Assembly: GCA_013368495.1 (NCBI GenBank)
Contig: LUCH01000334.1
Span: 164,329-228,328 of the forward strand
Direction: 5' to 3'
DNA length: 64,000 nt
DNA from: Paragonimus heterotremus
Taxonomy: Eukaryota > Platyhelminthes > Trematoda > Plagiorchiida > Troglotrematidae
Below are positions 13,627 through 25,521 of the stretch, one piece after another. A program made the position numbers and the translations under genes. How positions within the stretch are numbered: position 1 is the stretch's first letter; each line of letters opens with the position of its first letter. A model generated the notes under the pieces. The model made no database searches. It had not been told where the DNA came from and worked only from the letters and a program-made list of their open reading frames with translations.

Positions 13627-13941
13627 TTACTCTAATAGAACGAATAGTTTGCTGCTCGCAAAAATACAAAAATGGCTCAACTGAGGACAGACAGTGGACA
13701 AAAACAGAAATATACTACAACAACAGCTACCTTGGATAAAACTACAACTCCATAGTTTGGTTTGACGAGTAACATAAGCGGGTACCGAAAAAAAATACGA
13801 ATACATGTAATCAATTAATGCGCGTACAACCGTCAACTGATCGACCAGCGACAGTCCGTTCAGATCGATAAAGATTAGAACTGTGTCTACGGCCCGGAAA
13901 CAGATGTTTAGCCAACAGCAGTAAGGATCACGAACGATCAT
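13627..13941 (-). pseudogene. Possible von Willebrand A-like exon or pseudo-exon
   Basis: A 104-codon minus-strand frame. Its middle part reads DTVLIFIDLNG, then LVDQLTVVRALIDYM, then AYVTRQTKL. This resembles the first beta strand and first helix of a von Willebrand factor A domain (family pattern: hydrophobic strand ending in D-x-S-x-S, then an amphipathic helix), such as that in voltage-gated calcium channel alpha-2/delta subunits. The metal-binding DxSxS is not intact; the sequence has D-L-N-G-L-S. A donor-like CCAAG|GTAGCT lies after the similar part (near 13,727) and an acceptor-like CCGTAG before it. No second exon of such a gene was found on the minus strand nearby, so it may be a lone decayed exon or a chance resemblance. 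The C-terminal third is cysteine- and leucine-rich and probably lies beyond the exon. The match was made by eye. Confidence 0.25.
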
Positions 13942-14632
13942 TAGGGTTCAGTAAACGGTAGAAAAAATGCTGAAATAAATTTAGATCAGAATCCACTTGA
14001 TGACGCTCAAATTACACGACAAGTCACAGACAGTGTAGCGAGCAAGCTGAGTTCTAATCATCCATCATCAGGTTGAATGCAGTTTGTGGAGCAATTTTAC
14101 ATCACTTTTGACAGTGTAAACTATTCAGTGAACTAGTAATTTGTGTTTCTCAGACGAATGTGTTACGTGTCAATCGGGAAGTTATTTGTACACTGATTTC
14201 CGGACCTTTTACGGAGTAGGGGAGATTGTCTAATGTAGTTCCAATGGATTAACGTAGAAATACTGAGTGCTCAACGGTAGGCTGTACAAGCGAATTCTGT
14301 CGGATAAACCGTGCTCCATGAAATCCCGCAACACATTGCATCTTCATTTTTCGACCTAAATATTGCATTTTAAAAGGCAATGTTTGAAATTAATAAATCG
14401 TTAACTTATTTTACACAGGAATGGAATATTGTTGCTAATCAGTTATTATCATTGAAACTGAGATATCTTCAACTTAGCGACTTCATGGTCCAGTACACAT
14501 TTTCCGAAAGTGAAATGATGATTTGCTCACTGAAACTCCAGTGTTTTCAGGAAAGCTTTCAACGCTACAGTTGACTGTAACGAAAAACACTAAATTGTTA
14601 AAATACAATCCATAAATATCCGGTATAATCAT
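13942..14632. other. Unassigned sequence before assembly gap
   Basis: No recognisable feature. Confidence 0.5.
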
Positions 14633-14732
14633 NNNNNNNNNNNNNNNNNNNNNNNNNNNNNNNNNNNNNNNNNNNNNNNNNNNNNNNNNNNNNNNNNNNN
14701 NNNNNNNNNNNNNNNNNNNNNNNNNNNNNNNN
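14633..14732. other. Assembly gap (100 Ns)
   Basis: A run of exactly 100 N characters, the conventional placeholder for a scaffold join of unknown size. Any frame crossing it, such as a minus-strand one at 14,483-14,815, is an artefact. True distance and content here are unknown. Confidence 0.99.
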
Positions 14733-17700
14733 ATCTGCTGCTTGAGAAGAAGTAAGAACATAAGAAATGTGATGCATTCTGTTTGGTCCTGTCTGAAATT
14801 TTGATAACGGATCATTTGTTGTATCTCATGTGCATCTATTCTGTAATCGTCCGTTTAATTTAGGGATGAAGTTATAGTTTGCACGATAATTCTATAATTA
14901 CAACGTTGCTACAGAATGTTAGTTCATACCAGTCAGTTCTAATTTGTTGGGGCTGAATGTTTAACACACTGGAAAATCTGCTATCTACATTGTCTACATT
15001 TCATTTGCTAGTGTCTGTTTCAAGATACCCCGTACAATGCTGTGCTAAGTCGGCCTTCGACAGTGAACGGTTTGCTGATTATTCTTGCTTCAGATAAACT
15101 GGAAGTTAATTAGTGGTCGTCTGTTATATCTGTTTGCATGTCAGAAACAAATGAGTACGGTAGGCTGAGTAAATCGTGCATATTCTGAGGTTCACTCTTC
15201 AGTCCATTTGAAATAGTTGCTTCCTAAATGGGACTACTTTTAGTTCTAGCATTTTTGTTAATTGTGTCATGGTTTGTAGTCTTCATCTTTCTCATTTCGT
15301 GTGAACTTTCGTCCGAAGTCTTTTCTCATACGCCCATTAAGTGAGGTGTAGTCGGTTTTCGCAATTGTGATATAAATGTCCTTTCCGTTGGTTGCTTTCT
15401 ACTCGGTTCATTTACAGTTCAAGTAGAGAGCCTTTCAGTGACAGAACGGAAGTCTGAACGACATAAACTGCTGCTGGCTATCCTCATCGTGATCAACGAC
15501 CCATTCCTGCTTTGCAATCATTTCTATGTAAGCGCACTTATCCTGCGCACTCTGTGTAGTATAACCCGTGAAACTGGTCAACATTGTTTTGCAAGAAGCG
15601 TCTTACACATTACAAAGATAGGTTTACTGTTACATAGGTGGCATACTGTAGGCTCAAACTCTTAAGTTACGTCTGTGCTTGTTGGCCAGGTTTGCAGCGG
15701 TAACCAAATTGGCTTGTAGCAAACACTGTATTATGCTGGATTTTGTATGTAACACTCTACCTTAGATAAGCAACAAAGATATGTACATGTCATTGGGACC
15801 ACCAGCATCAAATTGTGCACTTTCTGGAACACATTCACGCCTGTTTCAATAAAGTCAGATTCAATAGCAAATTCGTAAAGGCAAATGTAAGAGATGACTG
15901 AATTCAAACACATTTAGGTAAGATAAATGTAAATTGTTTTGGTTAATGTCTAATATAGCCATCAGTCACACAGAGTTTGAAAGTGACGCTTTTGTTCAAT
16001 AGCTGTACACAAACTGTATAAATATCGTTACGACAGTACGATTAGATGAATCATCAGAAGATGAAGGAACCATTTTTCACCAGTTACGAAAATGTTTAGT
16101 GTCTATGAAGTAAGTAAATAATCACACTTCAAAGACAAACGTCTTGATAGAGATGAAGCATAGATATGAAACTGAACTTAGATCGCATGAGAAAACACAT
16201 TCTTGCGTAATATGTAGATCCTAGACAGACGGACAGTTCAGCAATGCTTAATAGGTGGGATTGACATGAGAGGCAGACACACAGTTTACATTTTATTCTA
16301 GTGTGCATGTGTAACTCACAATTGGTAAGTGCGTATGCGTCTGGACGTGGTCCGGTATCAGATGAACAAAAACTGTGGTCTTGATCAATTGTTTCAATCG
16401 AAATAACGACAACAATGATGCTCTTACTCATATTCAGTCACGAAGGTTTGTTTTGTTGAATGGAACATTCCAACAGATGAAGCACCCAGTTCCTTGCTTT
16501 CGTCATGCTCCTGGCACAAACCATTGACCTTGTATTCTGTTCCGTCGGCCCAGGACTCATTCACTAAACTGAAATCGGCGAATACATCATGACTTTAACA
16601 GGCCGCAATACTGCTTCCACAGATAATCCCGTGTTATAGTTGTTTACTGCTGTTGAGACCTACGCAGAAGCCTTCACCTCCCGGTTACAGCTTCAGGCGA
16701 ACAAAAAAATCGTCTCATTTAACTGAACTGAGTCCATTTCAGTCACGTTGTTCCAGAAAGAAGGTCAGAAATAAGCTTGACTATTGTTATATAAAGGACT
16801 ATGCTGTTCACCATACTTGGTCGACTTACGGCGGTTTGAGAAGTAAGTAGCAGGGAGGAACAAGAGGGTTTCCATCCTGGGTGAATATAGGTTTCTTCTC
16901 TTTGTCAAGTGCAAGGTCATACTTACAAAGTGTGTCAACCAGATACGCAGATATACCTTGAGCTTCCAACTTAACACATGTTTTCTTAAGTTAGAATCCA
17001 TGAGTGATTACTGGGCTCATTCCGCACTCAAAATCGTGCTTCTCAGATCTGTTTACTTCCCCATGCATGTTCAGGCTGTTCAACGATCAACCTTTAGAGG
17101 AGTGTTCGCAGTACGTTTACAGTTCAGTAGTTGATATCGCAAGCAGGGGAATGTCACAGATCTACATTACAGTGTTCACAAGATACTGCTGTTTGACAGT
17201 TTTTGATGAGGCAAGTATTTTAACAGACTGTACTTCCTGTTCAACTTTGTCCCATTGAATGTGTCCTGAGCATCAAAATTCCGAGTGTCATTGTGGTACT
17301 GTGGTGATGTTAGTCATAAACCCCGACATCTAAGTTCTTGAATTGGTATAATGATTAGTGTAATTAAGAACCTGTGCCTTCATTGATGGTGATAGAAATG
17401 AATCTAATATTCCCAAAGCTTAAATACTAACCTCTACGTTAGGAAATATTTTCATGAAAACGTTGCAGCGCTTAATCCAACTTTGTGTGGCCTCCAAAGA
17501 CGGTTATGGTTAAGCGTGCCGGATTCTTTGATAATCGAAATTTGCTGTCTCCTAAATGGATAATCAAAATGAAGTTTGACTTGAGTGTTTGACATCCAAG
17601 TTTACAAAAACCCATCCACGTGTACCGCACAAATATTGACATGCATGGGATTAGACTGTGTGTGTTATGAACAACAATATACACATACCTGACCATATCC

Positions 17701-18717
17701 TCTATATAGAAACTTCATCTCAACAGTCTGAAGTAAGCCATAAACCGTCAGAACCTTGGCGAAAGAAACTTAAAACAACTGCTATTACTTTAAGACTAAT
17801 AAGTCGTCTTCCGGTTTGAAGATCTTAAAACATTTAGAACTTAGGATTGTTGGCGGTCACTCGTGCTCAGTAGTGTGAATGTTATTTTTGGTTGGCCGAG
17901 TTAATTTTATGGTAAGGTCGCTTACTGAACCAGGTTATTGTAATCTGCAGTTATCATGTCTTGTTCTCACCCGCAAATTACTTGGTTGTAGTGTAAACAA
18001 AAGCAAATAGATACTCATTGTTTTAATTGAGGTGTGAGGGTTTTTAAACCTTATTGAATTGATTTACCTTGTTTATTTCTTAATTAAGGATTGTTTACTG
18101 GAGTGTAGTTAGGTAGCAGTTAAGCATTAGTATCGAGCCCTGTTGTACGTACTTTCACCCGTGTTGTTAATAACATGATCGGGTCACAGAGTATTATCAT
18201 AAATAGTCCCCCCGGAGTTGTCGGCTGCACGCTGCATAGTAACCGTCGAATTATTACTTCTTCCTCAGTTGATTGCCGGGAATTACAAGTCAAAAAATTG
18301 ACCAGTATAATATGTAATCCCAGTGGCACAAACCCCGATGAAAGACAACTGTTCATGATTCTGTTTATCATGATGTTTGCTTGTTTTGTTCCACGTGCAA
18401 GTCTATTGATGGTTTTCTTCAAATTTCCATAAGTTGTCACTAGACTCATTATGTGGTACATTGTCACTTAGTGGGATCGCACACTTTTATTTCCGATTCC
18501 CACTGCCGCTTTTCGTATATGCTGAACTCATGAATGTAAAAGGTAGAAGCGACTAAATCTGTCAGTGCTGGCTTCTGCTGGATCTGTCATGGTGCAATGA
18601 TGAACCGGTAAGAACAAAGTCCGGATGGTCACATAAGATAAACCATCCTATCTCATATCAGGGCATATCGGCAAACGTACAACCGTTGTGGATACATCCG
18701 CCCTAACCTAGACTACA
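14733..18717. other. Unassigned sequence
   Basis: About 4 kb without a recognised gene, RNA or repeat family. Frames of 60-100 codons occur on both strands without motifs. One overlapping pair at about 18,120-18,467 is open on both strands, which is typical of chance in a GC-richer patch. Confidence 0.5.
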
Positions 18718-18978
18718 TAACACATCCGACACTGGCTGTGTCAGTCAATTGATGATAACAATGTGTCGACGTCTATACACGCATCTGTCATTGGCCCCGG
18801 ATATATCACGTTGACGATGCGTAATGAACAACTGAGGACGGATTTTCAACGAAATCTCCTGAAACTTACCAAAAATCTCGGTTCTCATTTTCGTAATACA
18901 GAAGTGGACAATTTTTGCGAAGAATGGCTGGATATATGGAACGTGACTAATTCATCACTACACGTCAGATATCAATAA
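18718..18978 (+). CDS. Possible coding frame, function unknown
   Basis: A frame open from just after a TAA near 18,715 to the TAA at 18,976-18,978 (about 86 codons). The predicted peptide is hydrophilic, with segments such as SVIGPGYITLTMRNEQL and NLLKLTKNLGSHFRN and tryptophans in EEWLDIW. It has the look of coding sequence but no family was recognised. There is no ATG at its start, so if real it would be a partial or terminal exon. No convincing splice acceptor precedes it. Random open sequence remains the leading alternative. Confidence 0.18.
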
Positions 18979-20017
18979 AAACTACTTTTCAAAGGGAAAC
19001 CTTGTATGTACACTTCTACCTTTAGTTATCAATAGGGCCTACTGAGTTTGTGGTACCTGTAGTTGCACAAACTTCCTTGTGAACTACAAGGCACCTCCAC
19101 ACATATACTTAGAAGCAGAAATCTAGATGACTGTTGTGTTTGAACGGGAGTTGTGCAACCAGTGCAACAACAAAATATCTTCCACAGAATGAGTACCTAC
19201 CAGAGTACCTACCAGTATGATGCTAATCAAATCTAAGCTATAGCACACCTTTCATATTGCAAGGACTGTCGGTGCATCATTTCAGCCGGAACTTCTCTGC
19301 GTACAGAAAGCTGTCGATCGGTTAAGTAAAGCTATGACTGATGCTTTGTGTTTTCATTTTAAAGTCTAATTGTTTTAGAAAAACAGCTTTCATTTTTTCT
19401 CGGAATCTACACACTTCGTTGATATAAATGATTATTGAGATCCTTGTCTATTCTTTTCATCACGTATTACCATTTCGGACGGATTTGACTGATGAGCATT
19501 ATGCAAACCTGATACGGTTACATACATTTTTGTCCCCAACTGTTGATTCTTCAGTACCATTTCAATATTTTTCGGATCTGCATCACTCTAACTGAATTGC
19601 ACCATCTGTGCGTTTTTTGTGATTGAATAGAACTCAGTGGTATCATACGTTTTTCGTCATCATATTAACCATATCAGAATTGTCACTATCCCCACCTACT
19701 GTACTGTGTACTCTGATTTCACATGGTAACTTATACGATGTGAATGAAGTGCCAATAAGCAAATCTTCCTGAGGTGTTAGTGTGGAAGAAATTTCCTGTA
19801 TGTGAACAATCTATGGGAACAAGTGAAATTACTTCATTTTTTAAACTCATGTGTGCTTAGTGGTTTACGGAAGGTTGATTGTCCGTGTAGCAGAAAATAG
19901 TGCAATAAAACAAAATCTTTATCGTCTAATTCGCACGTCCTCCAGCTGTCTTTGCGTCCAGATTTATGAACCAGATTTCTAATTCACAACTCACTGGGGT
20001 TTTAATTTGAGCGTTTT
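18979..20017. other. Unassigned sequence with a 12-bp tandem repeat
   Basis: No gene recognised. A perfect direct repeat of GAGTACCTACCA occurs twice at 19,191-19,214, too short to assign. Confidence 0.5.
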
Positions 20018-20036
20018 GTTAATTTCTATTAGGTTC

Positions 20037-20397
20037 TAGGGTTTTGGACGACTTTCCTTGCGATGGAATTTCGCTTGCTACTTTTTGCCGGTTATGTCAC
20101 TTTTATTCAACGGTAACTCGTGCTGGTCCTCGTGTTACTTATTATCCACTCTCTGTAGGCGTTGACCATATCCTAGCGCCGCAGTGCAAAATTCCACTGA
20201 AGGTCGAGCGAGATGCGACTCCGCTTGTTCACTCATCATATTCCGAACTGATATACATATCTAAATTATATTCAAACTGCCCTGTGTGCGACTGCACGAA
20301 ACAGGAAACGGCGAAAGCTCTAGAAGTTCAGTCACAAATCTGGCTACGCCTTCATGACATGACTGTGTTGATCATTGCATCAGTGACCTCATATTAG
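20037..20397 (+). CDS. Possible exon running into a SINE, function unknown
   Basis: The T-rich tract ending TTTCTATTAG at about 20,034 looks like a 3' splice site. Two frames follow. One stays open from about 20,036 to the TAG at 20,395-20,397, with cysteine pairs (FCRLC, CPVCDC) but no recognised domain; its last third lies inside SINE copy 2, so it is not a conserved gene end. The other has an ATG near 20,062 with a short hydrophobic start (MEFRLLLFAGYVTF) and meets a donor-like ACG|GTAACT near 20,111, as a small signal-peptide exon might. The two readings exclude each other and neither is proved. Confidence 0.15.
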
Positions 20398-20510
20398 GTA
20401 CGACCGAATCATTATACGTTGAGGCTCAGCCACGTAAATTTGTGAGTGATACTCAGATTGCCCGATTGTCTAGAAAGCAGAAACAGTAAATGTCCTGTTA
20501 AGTCCGCCGG
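20290..20510 (-). mobile_element. SINE copy 2 (minus strand)
   Basis: Member of the SINE family. The plus strand shows GATCATTGCATCAGTGACCT, TATTAGGTACGACCGAAT and TTGCCCGATTGTCT, in the order seen in copy 4 at 28,086-28,205, at roughly three-quarters identity by eye. The sequence upstream of the A box is well kept; the body end is decayed. Its 5' end faces that of copy 3 a few bases away, making a head-to-head pair. Confidence 0.78.
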
Positions 20511-20514
20511 ATGA

Positions 20515-20805
20515 ACTCACGATTAGGACCTATCACCAACTTGATATCACACAAATGATTAACCTGTTGAGAAATATTTTGATTACTGACGAATGTTATT
20601 GAGCATTTACATTTGACGAATCAGTCGTGCCTAATGTGAGGTCAATGGCGCAGTCATCAACACAGTTACCCTATCAAAGCTTGGCTGGAGTCCTAATCCC
20701 AGCCGTAGCAAAGACTTGCACTATTAATAGGCTTTAACAAAAGCATATTTTGGTCCAGCGCCTCTTTTCGAAACACTACAGGGGTGATTAGTTGTGAGTG
20801 ATGTA
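20515..20805 (+). mobile_element. SINE copy 3 (plus strand)
   Basis: Plus-strand copy with the A-box-like TGGCGCAGTCA at 20,646-20,656 and a decayed B box (GGAGTCCTAATCC, ending at about 20,699). The upstream sequence is present (CAGTCGTGCCTAATGTGAGG), and the body follows (CACTATTAATAGGCTTTAAC, TCTTTTCGAAA, GATTAGTTGTGAGTGATGT). It matches the reverse complement of copies 2 and 4 along its length. It lies head to head with copy 2. Confidence 0.82.
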
Positions 20806-23189
20806 CCATTCATACAACCTTCAGATACTGAAATAACCGTGTCGTTGTGCAGTACGCTAACCCTTCAACAGATTTAACCGGATGGTAACTAATCAGGATA
20901 TTTTTGAGAAGTCAAAAATTTTTCTTGTCCTCCTTAAAAATCTTGATGAACAGTATTGAGTACAATGATCTCTCATTTATTCCGCTCGATCTAAACGGCA
21001 CACCACATGGATAACCTAACTTCACTGAAAAGATGAATGGGAAACCTCAACTATAACCAGTAACTCAAAAGCTAAGAGAGTAGAATTGACTCTTCATGAG
21101 TGTGTTGTTTAATTGTGAGAAACTTATTCCTATGGGATAAATTTTGACATTTTACAATAATGCGAAAGCAGACCCTTTCGATTTTCAGATAGAAGCAGTG
21201 TTCTGAGATATAGTTCGCGATAACACCTAGGGTTCCGTGTAATTACATACTTGGGAACAAATCAGCAGGCGTGTTCGTGAAACTATGACCAACGAATATT
21301 TGATGGTCAGGTGCTTGTATTTTTCAGTTTACTGAAGGTAATTTCTGTTTATGTACGCTGACCCTGTATCAACAGCAGCTAAGGTGTGTTGTGTAAATTC
21401 ATATCCTGTGGTAATTACTGTACTTTAGTTGACCTAAATGACTCAATTTTTTACGTACTCTCTGGCCCACTGCAGTTACTCGTGAACTGTTGGAAAAATG
21501 AACAGGGCTAGTTAACGTTCATCCAACTGGTTCCCACTCTCAACTAGCTACCGTTTTGCAAGTGTGTTGGTTGAATATCTACTAACCCATAGTGAATAGA
21601 GCAGTTTGATGATAACAGATATCTAGTGCATGTTTTTTGTTGAATACCTTTCATTTGGCTGGCCAATATTTCAGTCGGTTCAAGACGGCTTCATCCACTT
21701 TACCACATTGACTTCCAAAAACTAACAGTTAGCGTCCTAATGAATTGTGAAGGTGAAGTAGTGAGCCACGATTGGGCCACGGGAGGTTTAGATAAAACGG
21801 TACAGTATTAAAACATGTAGAGTCTCAAAAATGGAAGAATCACCGATTGCATTAACATTTCCCTTCATGAACAGTCCTCTAGTCAATTGGAAGAAGGCAG
21901 TCTGGGATTGTCGATCACACTTTCAAGTATTTATGGCAAGAACCATTTACTGTTGAAACCACCCATTCAACGAGACAGGACGCTTCAAGATACGATGACC
22001 CGACCGACCGATAAAGTCTTATCAGGCTGAAGCAGCACGGGTTGTGTTCCGTTTTTGTTCTAGTGCGTGTGGTGTTCGGGCTATAGTTTACAGTCAGGCT
22101 GGAGGGTGACACCTGCGATAAGTTTTTGTCATAGTCGACTAACCGTAGAATGAACGTTATTCACCAAAAGTCATACAAGTGGCCGATAACGGAAAAGTGC
22201 AAGAAAAAAAAACCAAGAGTAGTATCTTTGATTGCTTCAATTCCGAACCGACTAAATGATGCTAACTGAGCCTGATTTCGGTTTCATGTATGGGAATGTT
22301 CGCACATGTATGGTCTGTGAGAGGTGGGCTGTCTGCCGCAAGCCATCACGCTCATTCTTCTCCAAAAGTATGCATTATGCTGACTGTCCTCATTTTCTCT
22401 TGACTTCGCTATTCGGTATATATCGTACACACACATGTACGCGAAAGGACGAATACCGTTCACGGCGCATGAAGACTGCATCTTTACATATGCTTTTCCC
22501 TAACGTACACTTCATACACCAAAATGAGATGACTGCCTAGTGAAGAATGTATATTTCAAAGCTTCCTGTGTACAACTCTAGTCTCAAGCAAACCATTTGA
22601 GGGGCGGGAAAGGAAATGAAAGACTTAATAACCTATAATCTCAGTAGCCCAGTTGAATGACTACCGTGATTATGGTGAATGCAGAATTATGAAGATACAC
22701 CTCGCGGAAAAACAATACTTCACGTGAAACCTTTAGTGCATCAAGGTCACTCACGGACGCTATTTCCAAGGTTGTCTGAATAAGTCATCTTCCCAAGGGT
22801 CAGGTGTAGGCGTACACTGCAACAAGTAAAAGTAAGTAATAGCAGACTTTCAAAAATTTCCAAGCAGACAAGTTATGAAGGTGAATCTCTGGGGCTTCTA
22901 AAATCGTACAGCAAACAGCTGGGTGATAGGTGCATTAACTTGTGAGATGGAAAAAGTAAAAGATCTGAAAAGACGAGTCCTATAAAGTAAAAATCTACAT
23001 ACCTGTAGTGTGTTGAGTCAAGTCAAATCTGTCATAAGAAACGCCGTCATTTGGCGAGTTGCATATCACAAAGGAAACGGCCGTTAGCTATGTCACATTG
23101 TTCGTGTAAGCGATGCAGTTTCATACCACAATGGTAGTTTTCAATCCACACTTTTGCTCGGCGTGATATACTGTGATGGATGATCAAGT
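20806..23189. other. Unassigned sequence
   Basis: About 2.4 kb without a recognised feature. A frame pair open on both strands at 22,256-22,540 has no motif and is treated as chance. Confidence 0.5.
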
Positions 23190-23540
23190 CAGAGAAGCGA
23201 TTATTCAAACACTCAGTAGAATATTTCAATGCGATTGTGATATATGGTCACAGCCCACAGTGGTTAAATTACGGACAGCAGGAACGAGTCATCAGTCAAC
23301 GAAATCGGACCAACGGACGAGATATTGCGAGTAAAAGTTCCCCACAGAAATCATCAGCTAATTGGACGGAACCAATTGGAAATTGTACACGACGGTTATA
23401 TAAAGAAAACTTACGTGCTATGGACTGGTTTATAAACGCAGTCGTACATGCGGTGTGGGAATGGGCGTCGTGGGCCAGAAAGATTCCGCCAAGTTGTGCA
23501 AATTTTCGCCGCAATCTATGCCCGGCCGACGTCTAGAACA
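23190..23540 (+). repeat. LTR-like repeat, diverged single-module copy
   Basis: Related to the island at 53,225-53,755. It shares a 22-nt hairpin with arms TATTC/GAATA (23,202-23,223), then GCCCACAGTGG, GGACAGCAGGAACGAGTCAT, ACGGACGAGATATTGCGAG and farther on ATGGACTGG with TATAAACG. A TATA-like TATATAAAG lies at 23,397-23,405. The order of shared blocks and the TATA word suggest an LTR or other promoter-bearing end of a retroelement, here decayed and with no internal coding region beside it. A frame open over 23,180-23,536 has no known domain. The 22-nt hairpin has compensating differences from the other copies. The element class is inference. Confidence 0.55.
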
Positions 23541-23849
23541 CCATCTCATTTTGACAGTTGTATCTAAGGCAGCTCACAGTTAGCCTTGAGGCACTGTGTG
23601 TAGCGGTTGGTGAGTTTTGTCACTAACTCCAGTTGAATGTTTGCCCCTAGAATCGAACTGTAACGACCTGAAAAGGGAAACGGTTTAAGATTAAGCTAAA
23701 TCCTCAATGCAATTGACTGCTTGCAGGATGTGAAGTAATTAAAGTTAGCGTTAATTGTCTAGCATAATGCACAGGAAAGCCTCGTTGGTAGGATTACGCA
23801 AATTTACTTAGTGTTAACAGTTTTTGGCTGGTGAGGGAGACTGGTGTTG
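23541..23849. other. Unassigned sequence between two repeats
   Basis: No gene. A B-box-like GTTCGATTC on the minus strand near 23,650 and a tRNA-like GTAGCGGTTGG on the plus strand near 23,599 do not combine into one promoter, so no SINE is called. Confidence 0.4.
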
Positions 23850-24145
23850 AGAGTCAGGAACACGGATGGAACAAGGGTTATGCGTCCGAACAAGACAACA
23901 AACAAAACACTCATTTGCGTAAGGTACTGGAACTGAGACGTCACGGTTACCACATACATCAGCGGTCAGTTTCTTTACGTACCAAGAACCATTTCATGCG
24001 ATGCTGTACTCCGATGTTTCTTCTTGTATTTTTCCTGTGACTACTTCAATGTCAAAATCTATGTTCAGTCGCCCACTACTGAATAGCAGTGGTGTGAGTA
24101 ATGGGGCACGATCGCTCCTCTTCACTACATTAGTGCATACCTTCT
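23850..24145 (+). repeat. Dispersed repeat R2, copy 1
   Basis: Homologous to 45,665-45,970 in the same orientation. The last 120 bp (24,005-24,125) is about 92% identical by eye to the other copy; similarity falls off upstream (shared GGATGG, CAAGGGTTAT, then CACGGTTACCACA). A frame there reads SDVSS, IFPVTTSMSKSM and PLLNSSGVS in both copies; the minus strand is also open in part. The family was not recognised. The higher identity than the SINE copies suggests a younger insertion or selection. Confidence 0.7.
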
Positions 24146-24405
24146 ACATTGCAAAGAATATACTAACAAGTGACAATAACCAACAAATCCCATCAATTTC
24201 CTGTAGGGGACTGACATATTGAGATGCATAACAGTTAACCAATGAAGTCTACTCAGTACTTCTACCCTGTGTGTTTACAAATAATTGCAATCTAAACAGC
24301 AACAACCATATGACTAACCGTTAGAATTTTTTCTTCTGTTTCTCGTGTTTACTAGCATTGCCTTTTCTTCTACCAGTACTGTCGTATGACATGACTTCTC
24401 TATAC

Positions 24406-24429
24406 CGATCGATCTAGTTTTATCGATCG
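24406..24429. repeat. Perfect 8-bp inverted repeat
   Basis: CGATCGAT (24,406-24,413) and ATCGATCG (24,422-24,429) are separated by 8 nt. Both arms are themselves near-palindromic. No function is implied. Confidence 0.9.
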
Positions 24430-25503
24430 CAAACGATTCTTCAGTCTCATCGGATTTTAAGCTTATGTGATACACAACGTAAACGTAACTGACCCTAGTA
24501 AACGCCGATGTTAACCTGTCCTGAATTCTCTACACGATACGATGGCTTGACCTACAAAAGTGGTTCGCTTTTTAACTGGAGTAATGAAATACCTATTTCA
24601 ACTGGTCAGGTTACGGACCGAGAAGAAGTTTTATGCTATCTGGCAAGAAAAAACCTATTTAGTCCGTCCATAAAATAGATTATTTTGTGGTAATCTCACA
24701 GCAGCTGCAGCGAACCCTGACCTATCATTTAAAGAGATATAGGGTTGATTCTTTGATTAAGCCACGGAATTTCTCCTGATATTTGCCTCACTTCAACTAG
24801 CCAGTACTGTGTTTAGCATTTATAAATTTGGAAGATCTTAATGTTTGTCAGTCATGGAAGTTTGAGGAGTTGGACTATTTCAAATTGAACATCGTCCACA
24901 CCTGATCACAGCTTTAGCATTTAGAGAAGATTTTTGGCTAGCCCACTTCGGTTTGAAATTTGAAATTTTTGGACGCAGTCACTAATACTTAAGGGGGAAC
25001 TCTGACCATCAATGAATGACCATCACTTATGGGTGGTCGCATTTTATTAGTTCACTTGCGGTGTTCGTCCTCTCCAATTCAAAGAGAACATTATAAGTTT
25101 TCACACCGGAAGTTAGTTTTGTGTATCGACCGTTAGCCCACTCCCACCGTCTGTTTGTCAAGGTCCACAGCCTATAACCTGTTCCTAGCGTTTGGTCGTC
25201 TTTAGTTATTTTCCACCCCACTTAAGCTCGTGGCCGCCGCTACGAGCTGTTTCACAACATCGTGAAGAGTGAAATATCCATAAGGTGAAGTTACCGCCGC
25301 TGACTGAGATTACTTCGACAAACTTACTGGCAGCTTAGGATGCCCTAACATTTACTCAGCTGCCACCACGAGAACCCATGACTGGATAGGCCTATGAAGA
25401 CAGCACTACTGATTGTGTTTAAACACGACCCATACAGAAGGGCGAAAGCACTGTGCCCAAAGTTTGTGTATAGGTCAGCCAACCAGTGACGCAATGCGAA
25501 CGC

Positions 25504-25521
25504 TGTGTGTGTGTGTGTGTG
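25504..25521 (+). repeat. TG dinucleotide microsatellite
   Basis: Nine uninterrupted TG units. A shorter GT run of six units is at 52,640-52,651. Confidence 0.95.

Noticed and set aside
14483..14815. Minus-strand frame of 110 codons
   Set aside because: It crosses the 100-N gap; the middle third is unknown and the frame is an artefact.
18120..18467. 115-codon minus-strand frame
   Set aside because: Overlaps an 85-codon frame on the other strand, has no domain and lies in a GC-richer patch; chance is sufficient.
23590..23660. tRNA-like words GTAGCGGTTGG and GTTCGATTC
   Set aside because: They lie on opposite strands in the wrong order, so they do not form one internal promoter.
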